Positions 34,316 to 42,907 of a stretch of 64,000 nt of DNA are shown here, in pieces; within the stretch, counting starts at the first letter, position 1; each line of letters opens with the position of its first letter. The DNA is from CAYUQT01 sp964446835 (GTDB taxonomy: Bacteria; Planctomycetota; Phycisphaerae; UBA1845; JAFGLZ01): positions 1-64,000 of the forward strand of contig CAYUQT010000028.1 of NCBI GenBank assembly GCA_964446835.1, read 5' to 3'. The position numbers were made by a program, and so were the translations under genes. The notes beneath the pieces were generated by a model, which had not been told where the DNA came from, searched no databases, and was given only the letters and a program-made list of their open reading frames with translations.

Positions 34316-34595
34316 CGTACAGGTCTCGTGATTGGCCGAGTGTTCTAACCCATCATCGGCACGCGTTTCCATACAGGACGACCGCGCGGCATCGTGTGTC
34401 GGGACCTGCGTGCCGTGCCCATGGTCTGCACGAATCCTATCGTCGCGCAGGGACACGGGCAACGGAGGTGTCCAGATCGCGTATCTGGCCGGCCCGAAGG
34501 GCTGCCGATTTTCGGAATCCTTGGAGACCTGCGCAAAGAGCAGTAGAATGCCAACTTTCAGGCTGTCATGAAGACTCGGGACGAATGCGGAAATC

Positions 34596-36383
34596 ATGAA
34601 AACGATATTCACGGAACTCGGTGAGCGCTTTCAGCGGGCCTTTCATTCCTGCTTCGGCGATCAGGCGACCTATTCCCGTAACTGGCTGGCCCCAACGGGT
34701 GACCGGAAGTTCGGGGATTACCAGTTCAACGGGGCGATGCCCCTGGCCAAGCAGTTGAAGGCCAAGCCACGCGATATCGCCGATCGGATCGTGGCGGCAT
34801 TGGATGTCGAGGGAATCACCGATCCCCCCGAGTTGGCCGGACCGGGCTTCATCAATCTGCGATTGCGAGACGCTTTCTTGACGCGTGGGCTTCAGGAGGT
34901 GATGGCTGACGATCGCGTCGGTGTGGCGTCGGCGGCGGCACCTCAGCATGTCGTGGTGGATTTTTCGGGCCCCAATCTGGCCAAGGAAATGCATGTAGGC
35001 CATCTGCGGAGCACGATCATCGGCGACTGCATCGCGCGCCTGCTCGAGTTCGAAGGGCATCGTGTCAGCCGGATCAACCACGTGGGCGATTTCGGCGGAG
35101 TGGGGCTGCTGGTTCAGTACATCCGGGAGGTTCAGCCGGAGGCCGTCGAGCGACCCGAACTGTTTCGCGTCTCCGATCTGGAGGAGTTCTACCGGCAGGC
35201 GGTTCAGAAGAAGGAACAGGATCCGGCCTTCGCCGAGGCGTCGCGGCAGGCGATCGTCGATCTTCAGGACGGCGAGAAGGTGGCCCGGTCGTTGTGGAAG
35301 GCATTTCGCGCCGAATCGCTCCGCCATTGTCAGGAGATCTACGACAGGCTGGGCATTCGCATCGAGACGGTCGGTGAGAGCGAGTACTTGACGGAACTGC
35401 CGGGCCTGGTGGAGACACTGGCCGGTGCGGGCATGGTGTCCGAGAGCGACGGCGCCAAGTGCATCTTCCTCCAGGGGTTTCAGAATCGGGAGGGCGAACC
35501 CCTTCCGATGATCATTCAGAAATCCGACGGGGGGTATCTGTATGCCACGACCGACCTGGCGGCCCTGCGACGTCGATTGGGGCCGATGAAGGCCGATCGG
35601 GTCGTATACGTGACGGATTCGCGGCAGCGCCAGCACTTCGAGATGCTCTTCGCGGCGGCGAAGGCGGCGGGTTGGGTTGCGCCGCACGTCCGACTGGATC
35701 ATGTGTATTTCGGTTCGATGCTGGCTGCCGATCGTAAGCCGTTCAAGACGCGTGCCGGGGGAACGGTGAAGCTGGCCGACCTGCTCAACGAGTCGCAAGG
35801 CAGGGCACTGAGTGTAATCCGCCAGCGGGAGCAGACCTATTCGACGTTGGCCGAGAGCAAGCGTCAGAACCAGACCCCCGAGCAGCAGGAGGCCATCGCC
35901 CGGGCGGTGGGGCTCGGGGCGGTGAAGTACGCAGATCTGTCGCAGGACATGACCAGCGATTACGTATTCAGTTGGGACAAGATGTTGAGCTTTGACGGCA
36001 ACACGGCGCCGTACATGATGTACGCGTACGCTCGGATTCGGTCGGTGTTCGATCGAGTGGGCGTGGAATGGCCGTCGGTGGTGGCGGCGAGGCCGGCCGT
36101 TCAGATCGGCCATCCGGGTGAACGGGCCCTGATCCTCAAGCTGCTTCAGTTTCCCGACCTGATGGAGTCGGTCACGGATACGTGGCGCGTCCATGAATTG
36201 CCGGGTTATCTGTACGATCTGGCCAATATCTTCATGGGACTGTATCAGGATCGCGCCAACTGGCCGATTCTGGAGGCTGAGCCGGCGGCTCGAGATTCGC
36301 GGCTGGTGCTGTGCGGCGTGACGGCACAGACCCTGAAGCTTGGGCTGGGCCTGTTGGGCATCGAAGTGGTCGAACAGATGTAA
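34596..36383 (+). CDS. argS: Arginyl-tRNA synthetase
   Basis: A 595-residue class I enzyme. The N-terminal tRNA D-loop-recognition domain is followed by VVDFSGPNLAKEMHVGHLRSTI (HIGH signature in HVGH), INHVGDFGG, and a KMSKS-region equivalent FKTRAGGTVKLADLL (ArgRS often lacks canonical KMSKS). The DALR anticodon-binding domain is at the C-terminus (YAYARIRSVFDRV ... LPGYLYDLANIFMGLYQ). It is followed after 158 nt by tyrS. Confidence 0.97.
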   Translation: MKTIFTELGERFQRAFHSCFGDQATYSRNWLAPTGDRKFGDYQFNGAMPLAKQLKAKPRDIADRIVAALDVEGITDPPELAGPGFINLRLRDAFLTRGLQEVMADDRVGVASAAAPQHVVVDFSGPNLAKEMHVGHLRSTIIGDCIARLLEFEGHRVSRINHVGDFGGVGLLVQYIREVQPEAVERPELFRVSDLEEFYRQAVQKKEQDPAFAEASRQAIVDLQDGEKVARSLWKAFRAESLRHCQEIYDRLGIRIETVGESEYLTELPGLVETLAGAGMVSESDGAKCIFLQGFQNREGEPLPMIIQKSDGGYLYATTDLAALRRRLGPMKADRVVYVTDSRQRQHFEMLFAAAKAAGWVAPHVRLDHVYFGSMLAADRKPFKTRAGGTVKLADLLNESQGRALSVIRQREQTYSTLAESKRQNQTPEQQEAIARAVGLGAVKYADLSQDMTSDYVFSWDKMLSFDGNTAPYMMYAYARIRSVFDRVGVEWPSVVAARPAVQIGHPGERALILKLLQFPDLMESVTDTWRVHELPGYLYDLANIFMGLYQDRANWPILEAEPAARDSRLVLCGVTAQTLKLGLGLLGIEVVEQM

Positions 36384-36541
36384 TCGCTCGCCAACGCGCT
36401 CCCTGCGAGGTGGCACCGGAGGAAACGGGTCACGAAGCCGGCGTGGCCGGATGGGCACGTCGGGGGCCTTGTTACCCGGCTTGATCGCCCAGGCGAGCCC
36501 AGCTAGCATGACAAAAGACTAGCCTTTGATAGGGGTTTTCG

Positions 36542-37768
36542 ATGGGATTTCCGAGCGTTGATGAACAGATAACCGTTCTCGAACGAGGCTGCGAACGTAT
36601 CTACACAGAGGCAGAGCTTCGCAAGAAGCTGGAAGAGTCGCGTGCCAAGAACCGCCCATTGAGGGTCAAGCTGGGGCTCGACCCCACGGCCCCGGACATC
36701 CACCTCGGGCACACGGTGGTGCTGGGCAAGATGCGCCAGTTCCAGGACCTGGGACACAAGGCCGTCCTGATCATCGGCGACTATACGGCCATGGTCGGGG
36801 ATCCGTCCGGCAAATCGAAGACCCGCCCCATGTTGAATCGCGAGCAGATCGAGGTAAACGCGAAGACCTATCTCGCTCAGGCGGGCAAGGTGCTCGACAC
36901 GCGTCCCGAGAAGCTCGAGATTCGACCCAACAGTGAGTGGCTGGGCAAGCTGAATCTCGCCGATGCCCTGAAGCTGGCGGGCAAAATGACCGTGGCTCGG
37001 ATGCTCGAGCGCGACAGCTTCGAAAAACGCTACAAGGCCGGCGAACCGATCTTTATTCATGAGTTCATGTATCCGCTGCTTCAGGGGCACGACAGCGTTG
37101 CCATCGAATCCGATGTGGAGCTCGGCGGCACCGACCAGACGTTCAACAACCTCGTAGGACGTGACTTCCAGATCGACGCCGGCCAGCCGGCTCAGGTCGT
37201 CATGATCATGCCCATTCTCGTGGGCATTGATGGCGTGGAGAAGATGAGCAAGTCGCTGGGCAACTACATCGGGGTCACTGATTCACCCCGGGAGATGTTC
37301 GGCAAGACAATGCGGATTCCCGACGCCCTTATGAAGAACTACTTCGAGCTGCTGACCAACCGTGCCATGAGCGACGTGCGGACGCTGTGTGATGCCGGTA
37401 AGACGCACCCTCGCATCGCCAAGGTCACCCTGGCCAAGGACATCGTCGCCCGATTCCACGACGCGGCCACGGCGGAGCATGAGGCCGAGATGTTCGACCG
37501 CGTCTTTCGAGACGGCGGCCTCCGCGATGACATTCCCGAGGTGGCGCTACCACGTGATCAGGTCGGTGGCGACAGTGTCTTGCCGGGCAAGTTGCTCAAA
37601 CTGCTGGGATTGGCCAGCTCGGCTACCGATGGGTCGCGGCTCGTCGAGCAGGGGGGGGTCAGAGTGAACGACGAGGAATTGTCGGATCCGAGAAAGGCCA
37701 TTGCGCCCGCAGACGGAATGATCGTTCGCGTCGGCAAGCGTCGTGTGGCGAGGGTGAAGCTCGTTTAG
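36542..37768 (+). CDS. tyrS: Tyrosyl-tRNA synthetase
   Basis: A 408-residue class I enzyme of the TyrZ-like bacterial subgroup. It has LGLDPTAPDIHLGHTVVL (HIGH at HLGH), IIGDYTAMVGDPSGK, ELGGTDQTFNNLVGRD and the KMSKS motif (GVEKMSKSLGNYIG). A C-terminal S4 RNA-binding domain (SRLVEQGGVRVNDEELSDP) completes it. It lies head-to-tail with argS and 28 nt before the next gene. Confidence 0.97.
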   Translation: MGFPSVDEQITVLERGCERIYTEAELRKKLEESRAKNRPLRVKLGLDPTAPDIHLGHTVVLGKMRQFQDLGHKAVLIIGDYTAMVGDPSGKSKTRPMLNREQIEVNAKTYLAQAGKVLDTRPEKLEIRPNSEWLGKLNLADALKLAGKMTVARMLERDSFEKRYKAGEPIFIHEFMYPLLQGHDSVAIESDVELGGTDQTFNNLVGRDFQIDAGQPAQVVMIMPILVGIDGVEKMSKSLGNYIGVTDSPREMFGKTMRIPDALMKNYFELLTNRAMSDVRTLCDAGKTHPRIAKVTLAKDIVARFHDAATAEHEAEMFDRVFRDGGLRDDIPEVALPRDQVGGDSVLPGKLLKLLGLASSATDGSRLVEQGGVRVNDEELSDPRKAIAPADGMIVRVGKRRVARVKLV

Positions 37769-37796
37769 GCGGGTGGATTCTTTCAAGAGGAGTCTC

Positions 37797-38387
37797 ATGC
37801 AAGGATTGCCGAAGCTGGACAATCCGGTTCGATACACGGGGTTGTACGTGGTCGATTTCGGTGAGAGTGTGGCTGTGGGTTACACCGCTGCGGAGGTCTC
37901 GGTGTTGATGGAGAGTGGGCGATATGCCGAGGCGAAGGTCTACCGCATTCACCGTGCCTATCCCGATGGGCGCCTGGAGCTCAAAGGTATACCCGGATCG
38001 CGGTTACAGGCGGAGGATGGCTTCTTCTTCTATCGGAAGGATCCGGCCCAGGCCCGCCGCGACTATGACGATTTGAAGCGTCTGGCAGAGTCGATATCGC
38101 CGCCCTGTCGTGCCAAGCTGCACTTGGCAACGCTTCAGGGAGCGGTCGTTCCCGACGTTGTCGTCTTGATCTATCCGGCGGAGTATTGTGACGAGATGAG
38201 CGCCTGGCTGACAGCCATCGGATATCAGGGCGGAGATTATGTCGAGGGAGGCATCAGCCAGGTCAGCAGCTACTACGCGACGGGTGCGACGCGGCTAGAC
38301 CAGCACCAGCTATGGGGCACGCTGGACGAGACATCGCGTCCGGCTGAAGAGGTTCTGGGGGCCACCCATGTGGCCGTGCAACGGTGA
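37797..38387 (+). CDS. Hypothetical protein, tyrS-linked
   Basis: I do not recognise this 196-residue protein. It is soluble, with mixed alpha/beta character (YTGLYVVDFGESVAVGYTAAE, VVPDVVVLIYPAEYCDEMSAWLTAIGYQGG), and has no transmembrane segment. AAGAGGAG six nt before the ATG at 37797 defines the start. It overlaps the next small gene (GTGA) and follows tyrS closely, so the three are probably co-transcribed. The codon pattern matches its neighbours. Confidence 0.85.
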   Translation: MQGLPKLDNPVRYTGLYVVDFGESVAVGYTAAEVSVLMESGRYAEAKVYRIHRAYPDGRLELKGIPGSRLQAEDGFFFYRKDPAQARRDYDDLKRLAESISPPCRAKLHLATLQGAVVPDVVVLIYPAEYCDEMSAWLTAIGYQGGDYVEGGISQVSSYYATGATRLDQHQLWGTLDETSRPAEEVLGATHVAVQR

Positions 38388-38662
38388 CGATCGTGGCGAA
38401 ACCGCCTGATCTCAAATTGGTTCGGGAAGAGAATCCGCCGCCCGTGAGGGGTCGGTTGTGGCAGCGGTTCGTGCTGGCGGCCCTGAATGTTCGATTGGTG
38501 CTCGGCGTCCGCCGGGCGGTTGATCGGCGAGAATGGCGCCGGCAGGTCTGGTCGGACAGCACGCAGAGCATGGGGATTCGGTTCGGCGATCGCATTCGTG
38601 ATGTGTGGCGCCGGCAGTGGATTCGTCTGGTTTCGGCGGCAAGCCAAGAGGAGCATCGGTAG
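38384..38662 (+). CDS. Small basic hypothetical protein
   Basis: A 92-residue Arg/Trp-rich protein (LWQRFVLAALNVRLVLGVRRAVDRREWRRQVW) with a GTG start overlapping the previous stop. It ends three nt before the oxidoreductase gene. No domain is recognisable; the amphipathic basic helix could bind nucleic acid or a membrane surface. The tight spacing on both sides supports it being a real gene. Confidence 0.6.
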   Translation: MTIVAKPPDLKLVREENPPPVRGRLWQRFVLAALNVRLVLGVRRAVDRREWRRQVWSDSTQSMGIRFGDRIRDVWRRQWIRLVSAASQEEHR

Positions 38663-38665
38663 GTC

Positions 38666-39724
38666 ATGGGCAAGACATACGGCTTCGGTGTGGTCGGCAC
38701 GGGGTTCATCGGCGGGGTCCATGGCGACGCGATTGCCAGCATGAGTAACGCGCGACTCGTGGCGTGCTGCGACACGCGAGAGGCGCCTGCCAAAGCCTTT
38801 GCCGACAAGTTCAAGTGCGCCTGCTACACCAACGTGAATGAGATGCTCAAGCGGGACGACATCGATGTGGTGAGCATCGCCACGCCCTCGGGGTTGCACA
38901 TGGAGCCGGCGGTGGCGGCGGCGCAGGCGGGCAAGCACGCCCTCATCGAAAAGCCGTTGGACATCACGCTCGACCGAATCGACAGGATCATCGAGGCGCA
39001 CGACAAGGCCGGAACGACGGTCGGGGGGATCTTCAACGGTCGCTTCTATCCAACGGCTCAGTTGTTCCAGAAGGCCGTAGCGGCCGGGCGTCTCGGGCGG
39101 ATCACGTTCGGGATGGCCTATGGTCCGTGGTGGCGGACCCAGAAGTATTATGATGACGGCGGCTGGAAAGGCACCATCAAGCTCGATGGTGGTGGGGCTT
39201 ACATGAACCAGGGCATCCACACCATCGATATGCTCCAGTGGCTGATGGGGCCGGTTCAGAGCGTTTCGGCCAAGACGGCGATTCTGGCGCACACCAAGAT
39301 CGAGGTTGAAGACACCGGCGCGGCGGTGGTTCAGTTCAAGAGTGGGGCCCTTGGCGTGATGGCCTGCACGACGAGCATGTATCCCGGGCACTTCCGTATC
39401 GTCGAGGTGGCTGGCGACCAGGGCACCATTGCGATGGCGGACAATAAGTTCTTCTTCTGGCAATTGGCCCAAGAGACGCCCGAAGACGAGCGGATCCGCA
39501 AGGAATACCTTTCGTTCCCCGGCGTGGGGATCGGGGCAAGCGACCCGGCGGCTGGCGTGACCGGCAAGCTCCACGTACCGAACTTTGAGGATTTTCTCTC
39601 GGCGATCGACAAGGGCCGGGAACCCCTGCTGAGTGGTCCGGAGTCTCGCAAGAGCGTGGAGATCATTCTGGCGATCTACCGCAGCGCCGAAACGGGCAAA
39701 CCCGTGGATCTGCCGCTTCGGTAG
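38666..39724 (+). CDS. Gfo/Idh/MocA-family oxidoreductase
   Basis: A 352-residue NAD(P)-dependent sugar dehydrogenase-like protein. The Rossmann motif GVVGTGFIGGVHGDAI is at residues 8-23, VSIATPSGLHMEPAVAAAQAGKH follows, and the EKP motif (ALIEKPLDIT) carries the catalytic lysine. GGGAYMNQGIHTIDML has the conserved His that aligns with the active site. It probably oxidises a sugar or inositol derivative; the substrate is unknown. Confidence 0.92.
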   Translation: MGKTYGFGVVGTGFIGGVHGDAIASMSNARLVACCDTREAPAKAFADKFKCACYTNVNEMLKRDDIDVVSIATPSGLHMEPAVAAAQAGKHALIEKPLDITLDRIDRIIEAHDKAGTTVGGIFNGRFYPTAQLFQKAVAAGRLGRITFGMAYGPWWRTQKYYDDGGWKGTIKLDGGGAYMNQGIHTIDMLQWLMGPVQSVSAKTAILAHTKIEVEDTGAAVVQFKSGALGVMACTTSMYPGHFRIVEVAGDQGTIAMADNKFFFWQLAQETPEDERIRKEYLSFPGVGIGASDPAAGVTGKLHVPNFEDFLSAIDKGREPLLSGPESRKSVEIILAIYRSAETGKPVDLPLR

Positions 39725-39935
39725 TACGGGGCGGAGGGGCAGGGGGTTGTGGCACAGGGCGCGATGTGCAGCCGGTCTGGTACGGACCGGTGGGTTCAAA
39801 CGCCGGGGTTTTGCGAACAGTATGGGGGGTGCGGCTGCAAGGCCACTTGCCGACGGGTGCCAGTGTCTGGTACAAGGGGTGATGAAAACAGGATGTGGGG
39901 TTGGAAGTCTATGAGGAGTGCAAGAGTGGTGGCTT

Positions 39936-40163
39936 ATGTCTGATTCACAAGGGATTACCGCAGAGGGGCGCGTCTTGGTCGCCCTGCCCAATGCGATGTT
40001 CAAGGTGGCGCTGGATATTGGGGGGCAGCAGCACGAGGCCACGTGTGTCGTTTCGGGAAGAATGCGGAAGAACTTCATCCGTATCCTGCCGGGTGACGTG
40101 GTGACCGTCGAACTCAGTCCCTACGATCTGGCCAGGGGCCGGATCACCTACCGCGTGCGCTGA
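39936..40163 (+). CDS. infA: Translation initiation factor IF-1
   Basis: A 75-residue S1/OB-fold protein. EGRVLVALPNAMFKVAL is followed by VSGRMRKNFIRILPGDVVTVELSPYDLARGRITYR, matching IF-1 across the whole domain. IF-1 binds the A site of the 30S subunit during initiation. The ATG at 39936 gives the normal N-terminus; an upstream in-frame start would add six residues. It stands apart from ribosomal-protein operons. Confidence 0.95.
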   Translation: MSDSQGITAEGRVLVALPNAMFKVALDIGGQQHEATCVVSGRMRKNFIRILPGDVVTVELSPYDLARGRITYRVR

Positions 40164-40191
40164 CTCGCCTCGCGATACGTCCGGGTGAGAC

Positions 40192-41712
40192 ATGTCGATC
40201 CTCGGTCTGGACATCGGTACCACGGGGGCCAAGGGGGTTGTATTCAACCTGGATGGCCGGGTCATCGCTTCGGCCTACCGTGAATACAACATGCTTTCGC
40301 CGAAGACGGGGCATCTCGAACTCGATCCGCGCGCGGTGCTGGGTGGGGTGGAAGCGGTGTGCCGGGAGGTGTCGGCCGCCACCACCGGAGACCCGATTCG
40401 ATCGGTGGCCTGCAGTGTGCTGGGTGAGGCCATCACGCCGCTGGATGCCGACGGCCGCCCATTGGCCAACGCCATCATCGGTTTTGACGCGCGGGGCGCT
40501 GAAGAGTGCGAGGAGTTCCGTCGGCAGATCGACAACGTCGAGGTGTTCAGGCTGACGGGGCATCCGATCAACAGTTTTCACACGGCATTCAAACTGATGC
40601 ATCGTCGCCGGCACGAGCCGGAGATGTTCAAGCGGGCGGTGCGGTGGCTGGGATTCCAGGAACTGGTGGCCGTTTCGCTGGGTGCGGAGGCGGCGGTCGA
40701 CTATTCGGCGGCGGCCCGAACTCTTCTGTTGGACACGCACAAGCTCGCCTGGTGTGACCGGATGATGGTTCTGACGGGGTTGTCGCCGGAACTCTTCGCC
40801 AGGCCGGTCGCTCCCGGTACGGCAATCGGCACGGTGAGTCGGGCCGGTCACGAACGATTTGGCCTGCCCCAGGGCTGCGTGGTCGCTGCCGGGTTGCACG
40901 ATCAACCCGCGGGCATCCTGGGAGCGGCGATTCGACCGGGTGAATCGATGTACGCCACGGGAACGGTAGTGTGCATCGGCGTGTTGATTACCGCTCAGCC
41001 CGATCCGCAGGTGATGTGTCGCTACAACCTGTGTTTCTATCCGACGCACGGCCACGACAGGCACGTGTCCCTGGCCTGGAACTTCACGGGCGGCAGCCTC
41101 CTGAAGTGGTATCGGGACAACTTCGGGATGCCGGAAGTCGCCGAGGCGAAATCTCGCGGCGTCGATCCGTATGACGTGATCCTCTCGCAGTTGCCGGCCG
41201 ATCCGACCGACCTGTTCGTGCTGCCCCATTTCACCACGACGGGCACCCCGTGGCTGGATACTCGGGCGTTGGGGGCGATTCTGGGGCTGCGGCTGACCAC
41301 TCGGCGAACAGAAGTGGTCAAGGCACTGCTCGAGGGGTTGGAGTATGAGATTGCACTGAACCAGGCGTTTCTGGCCGAGGCGGGTATCCCGATCGGGATG
41401 TACAAGGCGATCGGTGGGGCCGCCAAGAGTCACGTGTGGATGCAGTTGAAGGCCGACGTTCTGGGGCGGCCGGTCATGGTCCTCGAAACGACCGAGGCGG
41501 CGGCAATGGGGGTTGCGTTGCTGGGTGCCAAGGCCGCGGGGATGATCGACTCGGCAACCGATGCGGCAGAGCGGTTCGCTCGCACGGGCAGGACGTTTGA
41601 ACCGGACGCTCGGCGATCGGCGCTGTACAATGAACGTCTGGCGATTTATCGTGAACTGTACCGAACCACGATGCCGCTCTCGCACCGGATCGTGGGGTTG
41701 TCGACGGGGTGA
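40192..41712 (+). CDS. FGGY-family carbohydrate kinase
   Basis: A 506-residue ATP-dependent sugar kinase of the FGGY family (xylulokinase/gluconokinase group). The N-terminal phosphate-binding motif is GLDIGTTGAKGVVFNLDG. The catalytic aspartate region is GLHDQPAGILGAAIRPGE, and the second FGGY signature is MYKAIGGAAKSHVWMQLKADVLG. It follows infA by 28 nt. The specific sugar cannot be read. Confidence 0.92.
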   Translation: MSILGLDIGTTGAKGVVFNLDGRVIASAYREYNMLSPKTGHLELDPRAVLGGVEAVCREVSAATTGDPIRSVACSVLGEAITPLDADGRPLANAIIGFDARGAEECEEFRRQIDNVEVFRLTGHPINSFHTAFKLMHRRRHEPEMFKRAVRWLGFQELVAVSLGAEAAVDYSAAARTLLLDTHKLAWCDRMMVLTGLSPELFARPVAPGTAIGTVSRAGHERFGLPQGCVVAAGLHDQPAGILGAAIRPGESMYATGTVVCIGVLITAQPDPQVMCRYNLCFYPTHGHDRHVSLAWNFTGGSLLKWYRDNFGMPEVAEAKSRGVDPYDVILSQLPADPTDLFVLPHFTTTGTPWLDTRALGAILGLRLTTRRTEVVKALLEGLEYEIALNQAFLAEAGIPIGMYKAIGGAAKSHVWMQLKADVLGRPVMVLETTEAAAMGVALLGAKAAGMIDSATDAAERFARTGRTFEPDARRSALYNERLAIYRELYRTTMPLSHRIVGLSTG

Positions 41713-41738
41713 TAATCTCGAACTGAGAGGGCAGGACT

Positions 41739-42107
41739 GTGGCCAAGTCGAAACTGAACTTTCGGGATTCCCAGTTACAGGCACGTTTGGGCATGATCTT
41801 CTCCATCGCGTCCACGGTGCTCATGCTGATACTGGCCTTCGTGGTGCTCGAGAACTTCAATCCCATGGAGAAGACCATCGGGTTCAATCAGCAGAGCATG
41901 CGTTGGCCGGCGATTATGGGGCTCGTCGGTGGGGCCGTGCTGCTGGGTGCGATCGGTTTAGGATTGGGCTTCTCCAGTCTGGGACACAAGCGGAATATGC
42001 GTCAACGCGAGTCCTGGTTGGGGCTGGTGGTGGGCGGAATCAGCGTGTGCTTGGCGATCGTGTTGCTGGTGTTCTTCAGGCTTTTTGCGCTGCCGATTGT
42101 GACATGA
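41739..42107 (+). CDS. Small three-helix membrane protein
   Basis: A 122-residue protein with three hydrophobic segments: IFSIASTVLMLILAFVVLE, IMGLVGGAVLLGAIGLGLGF and LVVGGISVCLAIVLLVFFRL. It has a GTG start. No family is recognised; similar small proteins with a conserved glycine-rich second helix are found next to unrelated genes. It lies 26 nt after the kinase and 56 nt before the lactate-utilisation genes. Confidence 0.75.
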   Translation: MAKSKLNFRDSQLQARLGMIFSIASTVLMLILAFVVLENFNPMEKTIGFNQQSMRWPAIMGLVGGAVLLGAIGLGLGFSSLGHKRNMRQRESWLGLVVGGISVCLAIVLLVFFRLFALPIVT

Positions 42108-42163
42108 TTTCTTCCTGCGGTGTCTATCTCCTTCCCATGTTGACCGGTGTATGAGGCAGGCGC

Positions 42164-42907
42164 GTGAGAATCGACCTCTTTACCACCTGCCTGACGGACA
42201 ACTTCTTCCCGGAAGCAGCGGTTTCTGTCGTCAATGTCCTTCGACGACTGGGTCTGGATATCAATGTCGCTGCGGATCAGACCTGTTGCGGTCAGCCGGC
42301 CTTCAACACGGGAATGCTCGATGAGGCTCGGTCCGTTGCCCGGCACATGCTCGATGTCTTCGACCGGAGCGAGGTGGTGGTGACGCCTTCGGGCTCGTGT
42401 TGCGCGATGGTGCGCCATTACTACCCCATGCTGCTGGCCGACGAACCGAAGGATCTCGAGCGGGCCCGATCGCTGGGCTCGCGGATGTTCGAGTTCGTCG
42501 AGTTCATCGAGAAGGTCCTGCAGGTCGACTGGAGCCCATGGCGGCTGAAGTACTCCGGCGTTGCGACCTATCACTACAGTTGCCACCTTCGAGGGATCGG
42601 CCTGACCGATGAGGTGCCCAGACTGCTGTCGAAGATTGACGGCCTGCGGCTTGAACCGCTGGAGAAGTGGGATCAATGCTGCGGATTTGGCGGAACGTTC
42701 TCTGTGAAGTATCCGCACATCAGCGGGGCACTCGTGACGGACAAGGTGGCATGTGTCGAACGAAGCGGCGCCGAGATTCTGGTGGTCAATGATGGCGGGT
42801 GTTCCCTGAACATTGCCGGCCTGCTGCACCGTCGCCGCAGTCCGGTTCGGGTCCTGCACGTGGCACAGATCCTCGATGCGGCCATGGAGAACGGCTCCCG
42901 TGGGTGA
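42164..42907 (+). CDS. lutA: LutA/LldE-type Fe-S oxidoreductase subunit
   Basis: A 247-residue protein with two CCG domains: CCGQPAFNTG at about residues 42-51 and CCGFGG at about 168-173, with distal cysteine pairs. It is one subunit of the LutABC L-lactate dehydrogenase system, an iron-sulfur enzyme that oxidises lactate to pyruvate. A GTG start is preceded by GAGGCAGG. It overlaps the fused LutB-LutC gene by 8 nt. Confidence 0.93.
   Translation: MRIDLFTTCLTDNFFPEAAVSVVNVLRRLGLDINVAADQTCCGQPAFNTGMLDEARSVARHMLDVFDRSEVVVTPSGSCCAMVRHYYPMLLADEPKDLERARSLGSRMFEFVEFIEKVLQVDWSPWRLKYSGVATYHYSCHLRGIGLTDEVPRLLSKIDGLRLEPLEKWDQCCGFGGTFSVKYPHISGALVTDKVACVERSGAEILVVNDGGCSLNIAGLLHRRRSPVRVLHVAQILDAAMENGSRG

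Noticed and set aside
34566..36509. 647-codon minus-strand ORF opposite argS
   Set aside because: Shadow frame of a well-supported tRNA synthetase.
39765..39815. tRNA-like T-arm (GGGTTCAAACGCC)
   Set aside because: The T-stem does not pair and there is no D-arm or anticodon arm at the right distance.
38273..40078. 601-codon minus-strand ORF opposite the oxidoreductase
   Set aside because: Shadow frame; the plus strand holds a clear Gfo/Idh/MocA gene and infA.
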